64,000 nt of DNA, taken from the NCBI GenBank assembly GCA_026394055.1, contig JAPKYZ010000107.1:1-64000 (forward strand). The letters are read 5' to 3'. Below are positions 1-8,171 of the stretch, one piece after another (position 1 is the first letter of the stretch; every line of letters starts with the position of its first letter). Both the position numbers and the translations under genes were made by a program. The DNA is from Acidobacteriota bacterium. GTDB taxonomy: Bacteria > Acidobacteriota > Terriglobia > Bryobacterales > Bryobacteraceae. Under the pieces are notes generated by a model that saw only the letters and a program-made list of their open reading frames with translations, had not been told where the DNA came from and searched no databases.

Positions 1-920
1 GTGCCCGTGCGTTTCAGCTGTTCGTGGACCTTCGCCTTCAATTCCGGCAAGGGGGCGAACAGGGCGGCCGGGTCCAGGTTGCCTTGGACGGCCGAGCGGT
101 AGCTGATGTCCATCCAGGCCTGGTCGATGTTGATGCGCCAATCGACGCCCATCACATCGCCACCGGCGGCATGCAGTTCCTTGAAGAAGCCCGCGACGCC
201 GGTGCCAAAGTGGATTACCGGGACGTTAGCGGTGCGGATACGCTCGATCAGAGCACGGGAGTACGGAGCGACGAAGCGGACGTAGTCGTCCGGCCCGAGA
301 GCGCCTACCCAGCTGTCGAACACCTGGATCGCCTTCGCTCCGGCGGCCACTTGCATCAACGCGAACGGTCCCAACACGTCCACCAGCTTGCCCATCAGGC
401 GACGCCACAACGTCTCGTTGCGGTACATCATCTGCTTGGTGCGCAGGAAGGTGCGGGAGGGGCCGCCTTCGATCATGTAGCTGGCGAGCGTAAACGGCGC
501 ACCCACAAAGCCGATCACCGGGACGCGGCCATCGAGCGCGCGGGTCACCAGTTGGATCGACTCGCCGACGTAGCCCAGGTCGTCCGTATTGGAGATCGAC
601 AGGCTGTCGATGTCGGTGGAATTCTCGATCGGATTGTCGATCTGCGGGCCTTCACCGGCCACAAAGCGCAGCTTCAAGCCCATCGGCTCCACCGGCAGCA
701 GCAGGTCAGCAAAGATGATGGCCGCGTCCACGTCGAGGATCTCGACCGGTTGCAGCGTCACCTGCGCCGCCAGGTCCGGGCGCTTGCAGATGTCGAGGAT
801 GCCGTTCTTCGCGCGAATGTCGCGGTACGGCTTCAGGTATCGTCCGGCCTGGCGCATAAACCACACGGGCCGCACATCAGTGGGCCGGCGGCGGCAGGCA
901 TCAAGAAAACGGCTGGTCAT
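1..920 (-). CDS. hemE: Uroporphyrinogen decarboxylase HemE (3' end cut by window edge)
   Basis: Converts uroporphyrinogen III to coproporphyrinogen III in cytosolic heme synthesis. About 306 codons are visible and the family is near 340-350 residues, so roughly the last 40 are outside the window. Family signatures are present: RPVWFMRQAGRYLKPYR near residue 20 (substrate-pocket arginines), the FADLLLPVEPMG stretch with the essential aspartate near 70, GFVGAPFTLASYMIEGG near 140 and VIHFGTG near 245. The ATG at 920 shares ATGA with the stop of the upstream apbE gene, implying translational coupling; an in-frame ATG at 935 is a less likely start. It is the third gene of a tightly overlapping rbfA-apbE-hemE set. 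The call is secure. Confidence 0.95.
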   Translation of the reverse strand, partial: MTSRFLDACRRRPTDVRPVWFMRQAGRYLKPYRDIRAKNGILDICKRPDLAAQVTLQPVEILDVDAAIIFADLLLPVEPMGLKLRFVAGEGPQIDNPIENSTDIDSLSISNTDDLGYVGESIQLVTRALDGRVPVIGFVGAPFTLASYMIEGGPSRTFLRTKQMMYRNETLWRRLMGKLVDVLGPFALMQVAAGAKAIQVFDSWVGALGPDDYVRFVAPYSRALIERIRTANVPVIHFGTGVAGFFKELHAAGGDVMGVDWRINIDQAWMDISYRSAVQGNLDPAALFAPLPELKAKVHEQLKRTG

Positions 921-1930
921 TGGAGCCACGCGCATGAAAGTTCCCGTTTGTCGTCACAGATATAGGCGCGAAGGCCTTTCGGTTTATGTTGAGCCGCCCA
1001 TTGGCGGCCTTGGATGAAAATTGGCTTGGTCCAGGCTTCGCTATCGATGGTCTTGGGGGCCACCACCGATACTTGCAGCCGGCCCTGGGCCGGGTAGCCG
1101 GTCCGGGGGTCCATGATATGGCTGTAGACCTTGCCTTCCGCAGTGAAAAACTTTTCCTGCGAGCCGGAAGTCGACATGGACTCGTTGCGGAGAAACACTT
1201 CCTGAATCTCTTTGCCGCTCTCGCGGGGATGGCGGATGTTGACGCGCCAACCGCGCGGTTCGCTCGGCGGATGGCCCAACCCGTAAAGGCTGCTGCCGGA
1301 GGCGGAGATAAACGCCGAAGTTACTTTGCTCTGCTTCAACACTTCCACCATTCGGTCCACCGCATAGCCCTTGCCGATGCCGCCGGGGTCCATTTCAAGC
1401 GTTGATTTAGCGAACTGGACGCTCGGCGTCTTGGCATCGAGCTGGATATTGCCGGACCCGATCTTGTCTAGCGCGTCCCGCACTTCAGCCCGGTGCGGCA
1501 GCTTGCCGGAGCCCTTGTAGAAGCCCCAAACGCGCATCAGCGGGCCGACGGTGATGTCAAAAGTGCCTTCGCTTTGTTCCGAGTAGCGTTTGCAGGCCGC
1601 AAGCAGGTCGAACAGTTCGCGCGAAACCATTGTGGGGCGCTGGCGCGCTTCGCGGTTCACTCGGCTCCATTCGCTGCTTTGCTTATAGTTGGACAACAAT
1701 TGATCCAGGCGGACCGCCTCTTCCAGAGCGAGGGCGGCGGCTCCTTCCACTTGGGTACGGTCGGCGCCGTAGACGACCACCGTAAACGTCCCACCCATCG
1801 CGTCGCGGCTGGCCTCAAACCGTTGGGCCTCAAGGCCCTGAACTTCAACGTACGAGGCCCCGTTGGGCGAAGGAGGGGCGCATAGTCCAGTTGCCTGGAC
1901 CAACCACAAAACTAGCACAAACTGTTTCAT
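917..1930 (-). CDS. apbE: FAD:protein FMN transferase (ApbE family), exported
   Basis: Enzymes of this family move FMN from FAD onto a threonine or serine of partner flavoproteins outside the cytoplasm. The 337-residue product starts with a short hydrophobic signal (MKQFVLVLWLVQATGLCAPP). It carries the family blocks GTFDITVGPLMRVWGF near residue 125, the metal/FAD-binding DPGGIGKGYAVD near 183 and HIMDPRTGYPA near 275. The usual SGD(I/L) block reads SASGSSLYGLG, a mild departure. Its start overlaps the rbfA stop by 4 bases and its stop overlaps the hemE start by 4 bases. No obvious flavin acceptor (RnfG/NqrC-like) is nearby, so the substrate is unknown. Family assignment is firm. Confidence 0.9.
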   Translation of the reverse strand: MKQFVLVLWLVQATGLCAPPSPNGASYVEVQGLEAQRFEASRDAMGGTFTVVVYGADRTQVEGAAALALEEAVRLDQLLSNYKQSSEWSRVNREARQRPTMVSRELFDLLAACKRYSEQSEGTFDITVGPLMRVWGFYKGSGKLPHRAEVRDALDKIGSGNIQLDAKTPSVQFAKSTLEMDPGGIGKGYAVDRMVEVLKQSKVTSAFISASGSSLYGLGHPPSEPRGWRVNIRHPRESGKEIQEVFLRNESMSTSGSQEKFFTAEGKVYSHIMDPRTGYPAQGRLQVSVVAPKTIDSEAWTKPIFIQGRQWAAQHKPKGLRAYICDDKRELSCAWLQ

Positions 1931-2310
1931 TCCGCTGGACTTTTTTGAGTTTCCGGGGTGGCGGAAAACGGCTCCCGGCTGCGGCCGCGTTTGGCCCGTT
2001 TCAGCAAGCTTTCGATGCGCGCCGGGGGACCCAAATTGGTGGCCGCCTCAAATTTCAGATCCGGAACGCGGAATAGGTCCAGCCGCTCCGCCAATTGATG
2101 CCGGATGAAGGCGCCGGCTCGAATAAGGGCGGCAAGTGATTCATCTGTTTCGGTTTGCACGCGCACCACGGCACGGCGGCCATCGGGAGAGAGTTCAATG
2201 GCGGCAATCTCGACGGAGCCCACCCGGGGGTCGGCTACTTCAAAATTAACGATTTCGTGCAGTTCTTCGCGCAACGCCCCTGCAAGGCGTTCGGCACGAT
2301 GGGGATCCAT
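1927..2310 (-). CDS. rbfA: Ribosome-binding factor A
   Basis: A small KH-fold protein that matures the 16S rRNA 5' end and the 30S subunit. The 127-residue protein begins MDPHRAERLAGALREEL and has the family-typical segment ADPRVGSVEIAAIELSPDGR followed by LAERLDLFRVPDLKF, ending in a basic, disordered tail. Length is normal for RbfA. The stop overlaps the apbE start (ATGA). In many bacteria rbfA follows infB; here it sits about 15 kb from the rimP-nusA-infB-ylxP operon and leads a different operon with apbE and hemE. Confidence 0.93.
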   Translation of the reverse strand: MDPHRAERLAGALREELHEIVNFEVADPRVGSVEIAAIELSPDGRRAVVRVQTETDESLAALIRAGAFIRHQLAERLDLFRVPDLKFEAATNLGPPARIESLLKRAKRGRSREPFSATPETQKSPAE

Positions 2311-2408
2311 ACCCCCATGGTCCCACTTTGGGGCGATTTTGACTAGATTGCGGGCAAATTAAGTCGCACTCACAGCCGAACCCCGCCGATCATGCCACCA
2401 CTCGATCT

Positions 2409-2693
2409 CTACTTGTGCCTGAGGTAGGCGGCCTGGACCGTCTGCGGATCCGTCCTTCGATCCGTGGCCCCCGAAACAGTGCCAGCGGTGGATGGCGCCG
2501 CGCCGGCGGTGTTTGGGCCGCTGTTTCCGCTGACCACGGGAAGGCCGGGGGGAGGGCCCCCGTACAGCCCGCTCACGGAGGGGATTTCCACAAACTGGCC
2601 CGCGAGATAGAGCGCGGAGGCCAGCAGCAGGGAAATGGGGATCGCCGGCGGGATCAACCGCGGGCGCGTGTAGTAGTGGCGTTCGTAGGACAC
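2409..2693 (-). CDS. Small single-pass membrane protein, unknown function
   Basis: A 94-residue product read from a GTG start at 2693. I chose this start because GGAGGTGA lies 6-8 bases upstream; a longer frame from 2753 has no such site. The protein has a short basic N-terminus (VSYERHYYTRPR), one hydrophobic segment (about residues 15-33, IPISLLLASALYLAG) and a Gly/Pro/Ser/Thr-rich tail. I recognise no domain. An overlapping frame on the other strand lacks a comparable ribosome-binding site and looks like a shadow. Topology is probably N-in with the tail outside. Function unknown. Confidence 0.55.
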   Translation of the reverse strand: MSYERHYYTRPRLIPPAIPISLLLASALYLAGQFVEIPSVSGLYGGPPPGLPVVSGNSGPNTAGAAPSTAGTVSGATDRRTDPQTVQAAYLRHK

Positions 2694-2786
2694 TTCTCTG
2701 TCACCTCCGGACTGGCACCTCGATGGGCCGTCGGGTCGAATCAGAGCGGGCACATCTTCTGAAAGCAGAGAAGATAGCCCCCGCAG

Positions 2787-2811
2787 TTCTCATTTGAGAA
2801 GTGCCACTATA
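2787..2811 (-). promoter_or_regulatory. Possible promoter with adjacent palindrome upstream of the small membrane gene
   Basis: Read on the minus strand, TATAGT (2811-2806) resembles a -10 box, and just downstream is the perfect palindrome TTCTCATTTGAGAA (2787-2800). Together they could be the promoter and operator of the gene starting at 2693, leaving a leader of about 100 bases. I see no convincing -35 box, so this is tentative. Confidence 0.25.
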
Positions 2812-2825
2812 GCAAAACCGAGTGA

Positions 2826-3644
2826 CTACTTGATTTCAGACGTTTCGACAATTCGCGATTCCGTCGAGAACTTACGAAAGTCCTTCCAGGCGGTCTCGGA
2901 TTCCTGCCGGACCTTCTTGAAAACACCCAGCCGTCCGTCGATTTTGGCCGCCGCGAACTTGGGCAGCCAGACTTCTCCGTTCACCCGGGCCTGCTCAAAA
3001 TGCAGGCGCGTTCCGGCCGAGATCCGGGCCAGCACCAGCCCCAGCGAGAAGTTATTGACGACGTCGGCCTCCACCTTCACCAGCTGGAACTCACTGCAAT
3101 CCACCCACATCTGCCCCCGGAGGTTCTTGAGAACCGAATAGGGCGGCATGCGGCGGTTGTAGTCGCTGCGGGGGTTGGCGGAGATGCGGTAGACCGCACG
3201 CTGGTCGATCTGCTCGATGCCTTCCAGCTTCAGTTCGTACGCCTTCACGATCTCGTCGATCAACTTGCGGAACTGTTCCTGCTGCTTGGCCTGTTCCTGG
3301 GCCAGTTTGGCGTTTTCGTCGCGAGATTCGCGCTCGCGTTTGGCCGCCTCTTTGCGCAGCTTCTCGTCCTCCTTCGCGGCCTCGGCGGCAGAGAGGGGTT
3401 TGTCGTTCTTGGCGACTTTGCGGGCGTAGTAGCGGCCGTGGAGGAAGGTGACTTCTTCGGTGGTGGACTCGGTCTTCTTCACCTTGCCGCGGTCGTCGAG
3501 CTCCCGTTCTTCTGACCGGCTGATGAAGGTGTACTGGCGAGCGATCTCGCGGTTGCGCCGGTCGGCGGTGGCGAGCTTTTGCACGATCTCGACCGGGTCG
3601 GTCAACCGGTCGGCGGCCAGCAGCAGGAAAACGGGAACAAGCAT
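2826..3644 (-). CDS. Secreted protein with charged coiled-coil centre, unknown
   Basis: A product of about 272 residues if started at the ATG at 3644, which gives a compact signal peptide (MLVPVFLLLAADRL); the open frame extends 20 codons further upstream without a better start. After the signal comes a helical region with TADRRNREIARQYTFISRSEER, then a strongly charged Lys/Glu/Ala-rich stretch (about residues 75-145, AAEAAKEDEKLRKEAAKRER) predicted as coiled coil. The beta-rich C-terminal half (YRISANPRSDYNRRMPPYS, GQMWVDCSEFQLVKVEAD) resembles the concave beta-sheet of LolA/outer-membrane lipoprotein carriers in character. That resemblance is inference. No enzyme motif is visible. Confidence 0.6.
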   Translation of the reverse strand: MLVPVFLLLAADRLTDPVEIVQKLATADRRNREIARQYTFISRSEERELDDRGKVKKTESTTEEVTFLHGRYYARKVAKNDKPLSAAEAAKEDEKLRKEAAKRERESRDENAKLAQEQAKQQEQFRKLIDEIVKAYELKLEGIEQIDQRAVYRISANPRSDYNRRMPPYSVLKNLRGQMWVDCSEFQLVKVEADVVNNFSLGLVLARISAGTRLHFEQARVNGEVWLPKFAAAKIDGRLGVFKKVRQESETAWKDFRKFSTESRIVETSEIK

Positions 3645-3752
3645 TGCTTTCTTGGATGTCTGGAGAAGACAGTCTGGTTTCGGCAGATTCGCGAGACTCG
3701 CCACCTTTCCCTGTCGCTGGCCCCAGGTGGGGAGAGCTTGGCAACTTGAGGG

Positions 3753-3826
3753 AAGACCTATTGCTGACGCGCGCGGCTCTGTAGAATCAGCGCGTTACTG
3801 AGCCGCGCACGTCAGTAAGCGGTCTT
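3753..3826. repeat. Imperfect inverted repeat of the GAGCCGCG family
   Basis: Two 28-base arms (3753-3780 and 3799-3826) match as reverse complements at about 23 of 28 positions, separated by 18 bases. Each arm has the GAGCCGCGC core and ends near AAGCGGTCTT. The arrangement and core resemble the repeat pair at 5038-5347, suggesting one dispersed intergenic element family. It lies between divergently transcribed genes, so a terminator role is unlikely. Confidence 0.6.
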
Positions 3827-3860
3827 CGGAGCCTTCGCCAAGGGCTGTTAGAATCGAAAC

Positions 3861-5027
3861 ATGGCCTTCAAAGGGGTGGATTACCTTCTCATCGATTCCC
3901 AGTTCTCTGAGCAGGAACTGATGGTGCGGCAAACGGCGCGCCAATTCATTGACGACAAGGTGATGCCCCGCATCAAGCAGGCCTGGAACGAAGGGCAGGG
4001 CTTTCAGGATCTGGCCCGTGAAATGGGCGCGCTGGGCTTTCTGGGGGCGAACCTGGAAGGCTATGGCTGCGCCGGGATGTCGAACGTGGAATACGGCCTG
4101 CTGATGCAGGAAATCGAACGCGGCGATTCCGGTCTGCGGAGCTTTGTCAGCGTCCAAGGCGCGCTGGTGATGTACCCAATTTTGACGTACGGCAGCGAGG
4201 CGCAGAAAGAGAAGTGGCTGCCCCGGCTCGCATCCGGCGAAGCGATCGGCTGCTTTGGGTTGACCGAACCGGACTTTGGCTCCAACCCCGCCGGCATGAA
4301 GACCCGCGCGGTGCTCGACGGGAACGAGTGGGTGCTGAATGGCGAAAAGACCTGGATCACCAACGGCAGCTTGGCCGATGTCGCGGTGGTGTGGGCCCGC
4401 ACGCCCGACGGCATCCGCGGCTTCCTGGTGGAGCGCGGCACGCCGGGCTACTCTACCTCCGACATCCACGGCAAGCTCTCCATGCGCGCCTCCGTCACGT
4501 CGAGCCTCGCCTTCTCTGATTGCCGCGTGCCGCAGGAGAACATGCTGCCTAACGGCAAGGGGCTGAAGGCTCCGCTCGGCTGCCTCACCCAAGCCCGCTT
4601 CGGCATCGGCTGGGGCGTCATCGGTGCGGCGATGGACTGCTACGAGACCGCCCGGCAATACACCATCCTCCGCAAACAGTTCGACGACAAACCAATCGCC
4701 TCGCACCAACTGGTGCAGGAGAAGCTGGCGGTGATGATCACCGAGATCACCAAGGCGCAGCTGCTCGCCCTGCACTGCGGCCGCCTGAAAGACGAAGGCA
4801 AGCTGGACGCCGCCCATGTGTCGATGCTCAAGCGCAACAACGTCGCCATGGCCCTCGACTGCGCCCGCCTGTCGCGCGACCTGCTGGGCGGCAACGGCAT
4901 CATGGACGATTACCCGATCATGCGCCACCTGTGCAACCTGGAAACGGTGAAAACATACGAGGGCACGGACCACATCCACACCCTAGTCATCGGCGAACGC
5001 GTAACCGGCATCGCGGCCTACAAATAA
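3861..5027 (+). CDS. Acyl-CoA dehydrogenase, glutaryl-CoA dehydrogenase-like
   Basis: A 388-residue FAD-dependent acyl-CoA dehydrogenase. Diagnostic blocks are LRSFVSVQGALVMYPI (about residue 92), IGCFGLTEPDFGSNPAGMKT (about 127), the second flavin block WITNGSLADV (about 163) and the C-terminal YEGTDHIHTLVIG, in which the glutamate of YEGT is the expected catalytic base. The SVQ-LVM-P and CFGLTEP-GS-P wording matches glutaryl-CoA dehydrogenases better than short/medium-chain enzymes, so the likely reaction is glutaryl-CoA to crotonyl-CoA in lysine/tryptophan breakdown. No partner genes (ETF, CoA transferase) are adjacent. It stands alone between two intergenic repeats. Confidence 0.85.
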   Translation: MAFKGVDYLLIDSQFSEQELMVRQTARQFIDDKVMPRIKQAWNEGQGFQDLAREMGALGFLGANLEGYGCAGMSNVEYGLLMQEIERGDSGLRSFVSVQGALVMYPILTYGSEAQKEKWLPRLASGEAIGCFGLTEPDFGSNPAGMKTRAVLDGNEWVLNGEKTWITNGSLADVAVVWARTPDGIRGFLVERGTPGYSTSDIHGKLSMRASVTSSLAFSDCRVPQENMLPNGKGLKAPLGCLTQARFGIGWGVIGAAMDCYETARQYTILRKQFDDKPIASHQLVQEKLAVMITEITKAQLLALHCGRLKDEGKLDAAHVSMLKRNNVAMALDCARLSRDLLGGNGIMDDYPIMRHLCNLETVKTYEGTDHIHTLVIGERVTGIAAYK

Positions 5028-5037
5028 GCCCCAAACC

Positions 5038-5347
5038 GAGCCGCGACCAGCAGGAGCGGGCTCTTCCATCGACGCACCACCGCCCCCAAATCAAGCCATC
5101 GCCTCACGCCGAGCCGCGACAGAATGGAGCGGAGTGCCGATCAATCAATCCACCGCCTCAAGCCCCGCGCCGCACTAGAGCTCAGAAATCTAGTTCTTCC
5201 GCCACGGGGCCTTTCGAGCATCGGGAGGGCGCTCCGCTCCATAGCTGTCGCGGCTCAGCGTGCGGCGGTACTTCCACGCCCGCCCAGCACCTAAGCCCCG
5301 CAAGTGCGAGCGGTTCCGGAAGAGCCCGCTCCTGCTGGTCGCGGCTC
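5038..5347. repeat. Nested long inverted repeat filling the intergenic gap
   Basis: The 413-base gap after the acyl-CoA dehydrogenase holds a perfect 30-base inverted pair (5038-5067 and 5318-5347), beginning GAGCCGCGACCAGCAGGAGC. Nested inside is an imperfect pair (5111-5138 and 5228-5256) that starts with the same GAGCCGCGAC and ends in GGAGCGG. All four units therefore share a GAGCCGCGAC-N(4-8)-GGAGCGG pattern in head-to-head order. I see no open frame with coding character here. It could fold as a large cruciform or hairpin; it is likely a copy of a dispersed intergenic repeat rather than a gene. Confidence 0.8.
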
Positions 5348-5440
5348 AGAGTCAGCGGTACAGAGTCGGCGGAGCAGAGTGGGTAGGCGTCAGCGGCCGG
5401 CGGTGAATTTGCGGGCCAGACGCTGAAAGAAGCCGGGGCG

Positions 5441-5986
5441 CTAAATCCCCAACTGCTGGCGCACGACGGCCAGGCTGGCTTCCACTTGCTTCGTGTGCGG
5501 ATGATTGGGCCCCAGCACGCGCCGCAATCCGGCCACCGCTTGTTGGAAGAGCTCCGCCGCGCCGCGCAGGTCGCCCTGGCGGTATTTCGTTCCGGCGAGA
5601 TTATTCATCGATGTGAGCGTATCCGGGTGCTCCGGGCCCAGCACGCGCCGCCTCACTGCCAGCGCTTGCTCGTGTAGTGCCCGCGCGCCCGCATAGTCGT
5701 CCTGAGCCAGAAGCGTTCCGGCAAGATTATTCATCGACGAGAGGGTATGCGGGTGCTCCGGGCCCAGCACGCGCCGCACTATCGCCAGCACCTGCTCCTG
5801 CAGGGCCCGGGCGCCCGTAAGATCGCCCAGGGCCCAGAGCGTTCCGGCGAGATTATTCATTGACGAGAGGGTATGCGGGTGCTCCGGGCCCAGCACGCGC
5901 CGCAGCATCGCCAGCGCCTGCTCCTGCAGGGTCCGGGCGCCCGTATGATCGCCCTGGGCCCAGAGCATTCCGGCGAGATTATTCAT
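5441..5986 (-). pseudogene. Detached C-terminal TPR tail of a TIR/NB-ARC/TPR (NLR-like) gene
   Basis: This segment encodes four 42-residue TPR units of the kinesin-light-chain/NLR type, each opening MNNLAG and closing LGPEHPHTLSS, then a natural-looking C-terminus ending RQQLGI and a stop. There is no start codon context of its own: upstream, the frame runs into sequence that is antisense to the TIR domain on the other strand. The first unit begins exactly at 5986 with ATG AAT AAT, the codon expected to follow the last TPR codon of the plus-strand segment ending at 8094. I read it as the original 3' end of the NLR-like gene, separated by an inversion. Confidence 0.8.
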
Positions 5987-8094
5987 TTCTCGTACCCTCG
6001 CCGCACCGCCAGCGCGCAGGCGGCGGCTGAGCTTTGCCAGAAGCTCGGGCCGGAGACCGCGTTTTTTGACACCTCCGATATCGCTGATGGCGACCCGTTT
6101 CCCCCGGCGCTGGCCGCGGCGGTGCTGGAGGCGCGCGTGGTGGTGGTGTTCGCCGAGCCCGTGTATTTTCAGCGTTGGTGGTGCCGGCAGGAGTTGCGCC
6201 TGGCGCAAGCGCCGCTCTACGCGGGCGGTCCCGCTGACCTCCGCCATGTCGTGGTGGCGTTGGCGCCCGAGGTAGAGGGCCGAAAGACCGACACCAGCTA
6301 CCTCCCGCCCGGCCTGCGGACCGCCAACCTGCCCGCGCCCGGCGACACCGAGCGGCTGGCCAAGCTGGTTTCGGAACGGTTGGCCGAATTCCCGCAGTCG
6401 CTGCGGCAGCGGTTGTCGGACGAGAAGGCGAAGTTGCTGGCGGCGGCGCTGGAAAGCGATGCCGCCATTCCCTTGCCCCAGCGGCTGGAGGGCATCCGCA
6501 CGTGGCACCCCGCCGGGCAGTTGCCCGCAAGTCTCCGAGAACGCTTTGTGGGCCGCGCGCAGGACCTTTACCGGATTGACCAGACGCTGGACGCCATCGA
6601 ACACGGCGCGGCGGCCATCTCGGGGCAGGTGTCGGCGGCGGGTGGGTTCGGCAAGACGCGCCTCGCGCTCGAATACATCTGGCGCTACGCCAAACGCCGC
6701 TTCCATGGCGGGGTCTTCTGGCTGGATGCCGACCAGGACGCGCCGGGCATTGAGCAACAGCACCACGCCATCTGGACCGCGCTGGTGGGCGAACAGGCGG
6801 TGCCGCCGTTGAACGCCCTCCGCCAGCAGGGCCGCCCGGTGGCGCCACTGCTGGGGCAAGCACTGGAAGAGGCGGCAAAGCACGGCCGCGTGCTGATGGT
6901 GGACAACGTGCCAGAGGCGTCCCCGGCGCGGCCGTTAACGGATTACTGCCCGTCGCTGGGCTCCGTCACCTTGCTGGCCACCTCCCGCCAGCAGACGGCG
7001 GACCGGACCGTGAAGGCGCTGCCGATCGGCACGCTGCCGCGCGTCGCCTCCGTGCTGCTGTTGACACATGAGTTGAAGCGCGCCGCCTGGACATGGCCGG
7101 TTGGGAGGCCATCGCGGAGGCGGTGGGGGATCTGCCGCTGGCGCTCGATCTGCTGAACGCCGTCCTCCAGTTTGACCTGTCGCCCCAACAGTTGCGGCAG
7201 CGGTTAGACGAGGCGGTCCGCACCCCCGCGCTGGACCAGCGGGCAGCGGCGCTGAAGAACGTCGTGCCCCCCGGGGCCTTGCGGGGCATCACGGAAACAT
7301 TCGCCTTGTCGTTTGAGAAGCTCAGCACTCCCGCCCGGCAGGCGGCGCTGGTGCTGGCGCAACTGGAACCCGGCACGCCCATTCCGGAAGCGGTGATAGA
7401 GGCGCTGCCGCCGGAGCTAAACTCCACCGAAGTCCGCATCACGCTCCGGCAACGCAACTTCGTCACCGGAGAGGCGGAAGGCGTGTTTGGCGAAATGCAC
7501 CGGGTGCTGGCCGGGTATCTGCGGGAACAGGCTGGGCCGGACGATGCCAATAGGGCTCGGGACGCGTTGCTGGCCGTGATGAAGCCCGACCGCTGCGAAC
7601 ACCCGGACCACTGGCCCACCATGAACGCCTGCGCCCGCCACGCCCGGCCCCTGTTTTTGCGGTTAGCCACGGACGCTCTGACGGAACCGAACGATGCCGT
7701 GGCGACCGGCGGTCTCGGCGTGGGTCTGGGGATTCTTTGGTGCGCGCAGGGCGACGCAGCCCAGGCGCGGACCCTGCAAGAGCAAGTGCTGGCGGTGATG
7801 ACGCGCGTGCTAGGCCCGGAGCACCCGAATACGCTCACCTCGATGAATAATCTCGCCGAAACGATGGGGGCGCAGGGCGATCATGCGGGCGCGCGGGCCC
7901 TGCACGAGCAGGTGCTGGCGGTGAGCCGGCGTGTGCTGGGCCCGGAGCACCTGCATACCCTCACCTCGATGAATAATCTCGCTAAAACGCTGGTGGCGCA
8001 GGGTGACGCAGTCGGGGCGCGGACCCTGCAAGAGCAGGTGCTGGCGATGCTGCGGCGCGTGCTGGGCCCGGAGCACCCGCATACCCTCTCGTCA
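5987..8094 (+). pseudogene. TIR - NB-ARC - TPR (NLR-like STAND NTPase) body, inverted and frameshifted
   Basis: The segment opens inside a TIR domain (FSYPRRTASAQAAAELC, then FFDTSDIADGD and WWCRQEL, whose glutamate matches the NADase catalytic position). A linker with LRERFVGRAQDL leads to an NB-ARC ATPase: P-loop AAGGFGKTRLALEY, Walker B RVLMVDNVPE, LLATSR and GDLPLALDLL. A helical region and three TPR units follow, the last stopping at HTLSS. A one-base loss near 7080-7092 splits the NB-ARC part into two frames (HELKRA before, DMAGWEAIAEAVG after). There is no start codon, and past 8094 the frame runs into unrelated sequence. Intact relatives act as intracellular sensors, often in antiphage or self/non-self defence. 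Calling it a pseudogene is inference; an assembly error is the main alternative. Confidence 0.85.
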
Positions 8095-8096
8095 AT

Positions 8097-8114
8097 AAAG
8101 ACCGGGTGCGGCAT
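8097..8114 (-). pseudogene. Stranded start codon and first six codons of the NLR-like gene
   Basis: Read on the minus strand, ATG at 8114 encodes MPHPVF and then hits the inversion joint. Joined to the TIR segment at 5987 it reads MPHPVFFSYPRRTA, a normal TIR opening (hydrophobic strand then S-Y). The two extra bases AT (8095-8096) sit at the joint. No clear ribosome-binding site is visible just upstream (CTTACTCGCAGGT). Confidence 0.65.
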
Positions 8115-8171
8115 ACCTGCGAGTAAGGGCAGTATAGTATGGCGCGACGGGGCTAAGTTGTTACAAGCGTG

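Noticed and set aside
24..965. Long plus-strand open frame over hemE
   Set aside because: It is the antisense of hemE, whose minus-strand translation matches the family throughout; the plus frame has no recognisable motif and an odd His/Gln/Arg-rich composition.
5441..6883. Treating the whole minus-strand frame as one 480-residue gene
   Set aside because: Only the last 181 codons have TPR character; the rest is antisense to the TIR/NB-ARC domain.
5483..8094. CRISPR or other short regularly spaced array
   Set aside because: The regularly spaced similarity is 126-base coding repeats of TPR units, not short palindromic repeats with unique spacers.
5987..8094. Site-specific invertible switch with recombinase sites
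   Set aside because: No inverted repeat is visible exactly at 5987 and 8094, and no recombinase gene is nearby, so a dedicated switch is not supported by the sequence alone.
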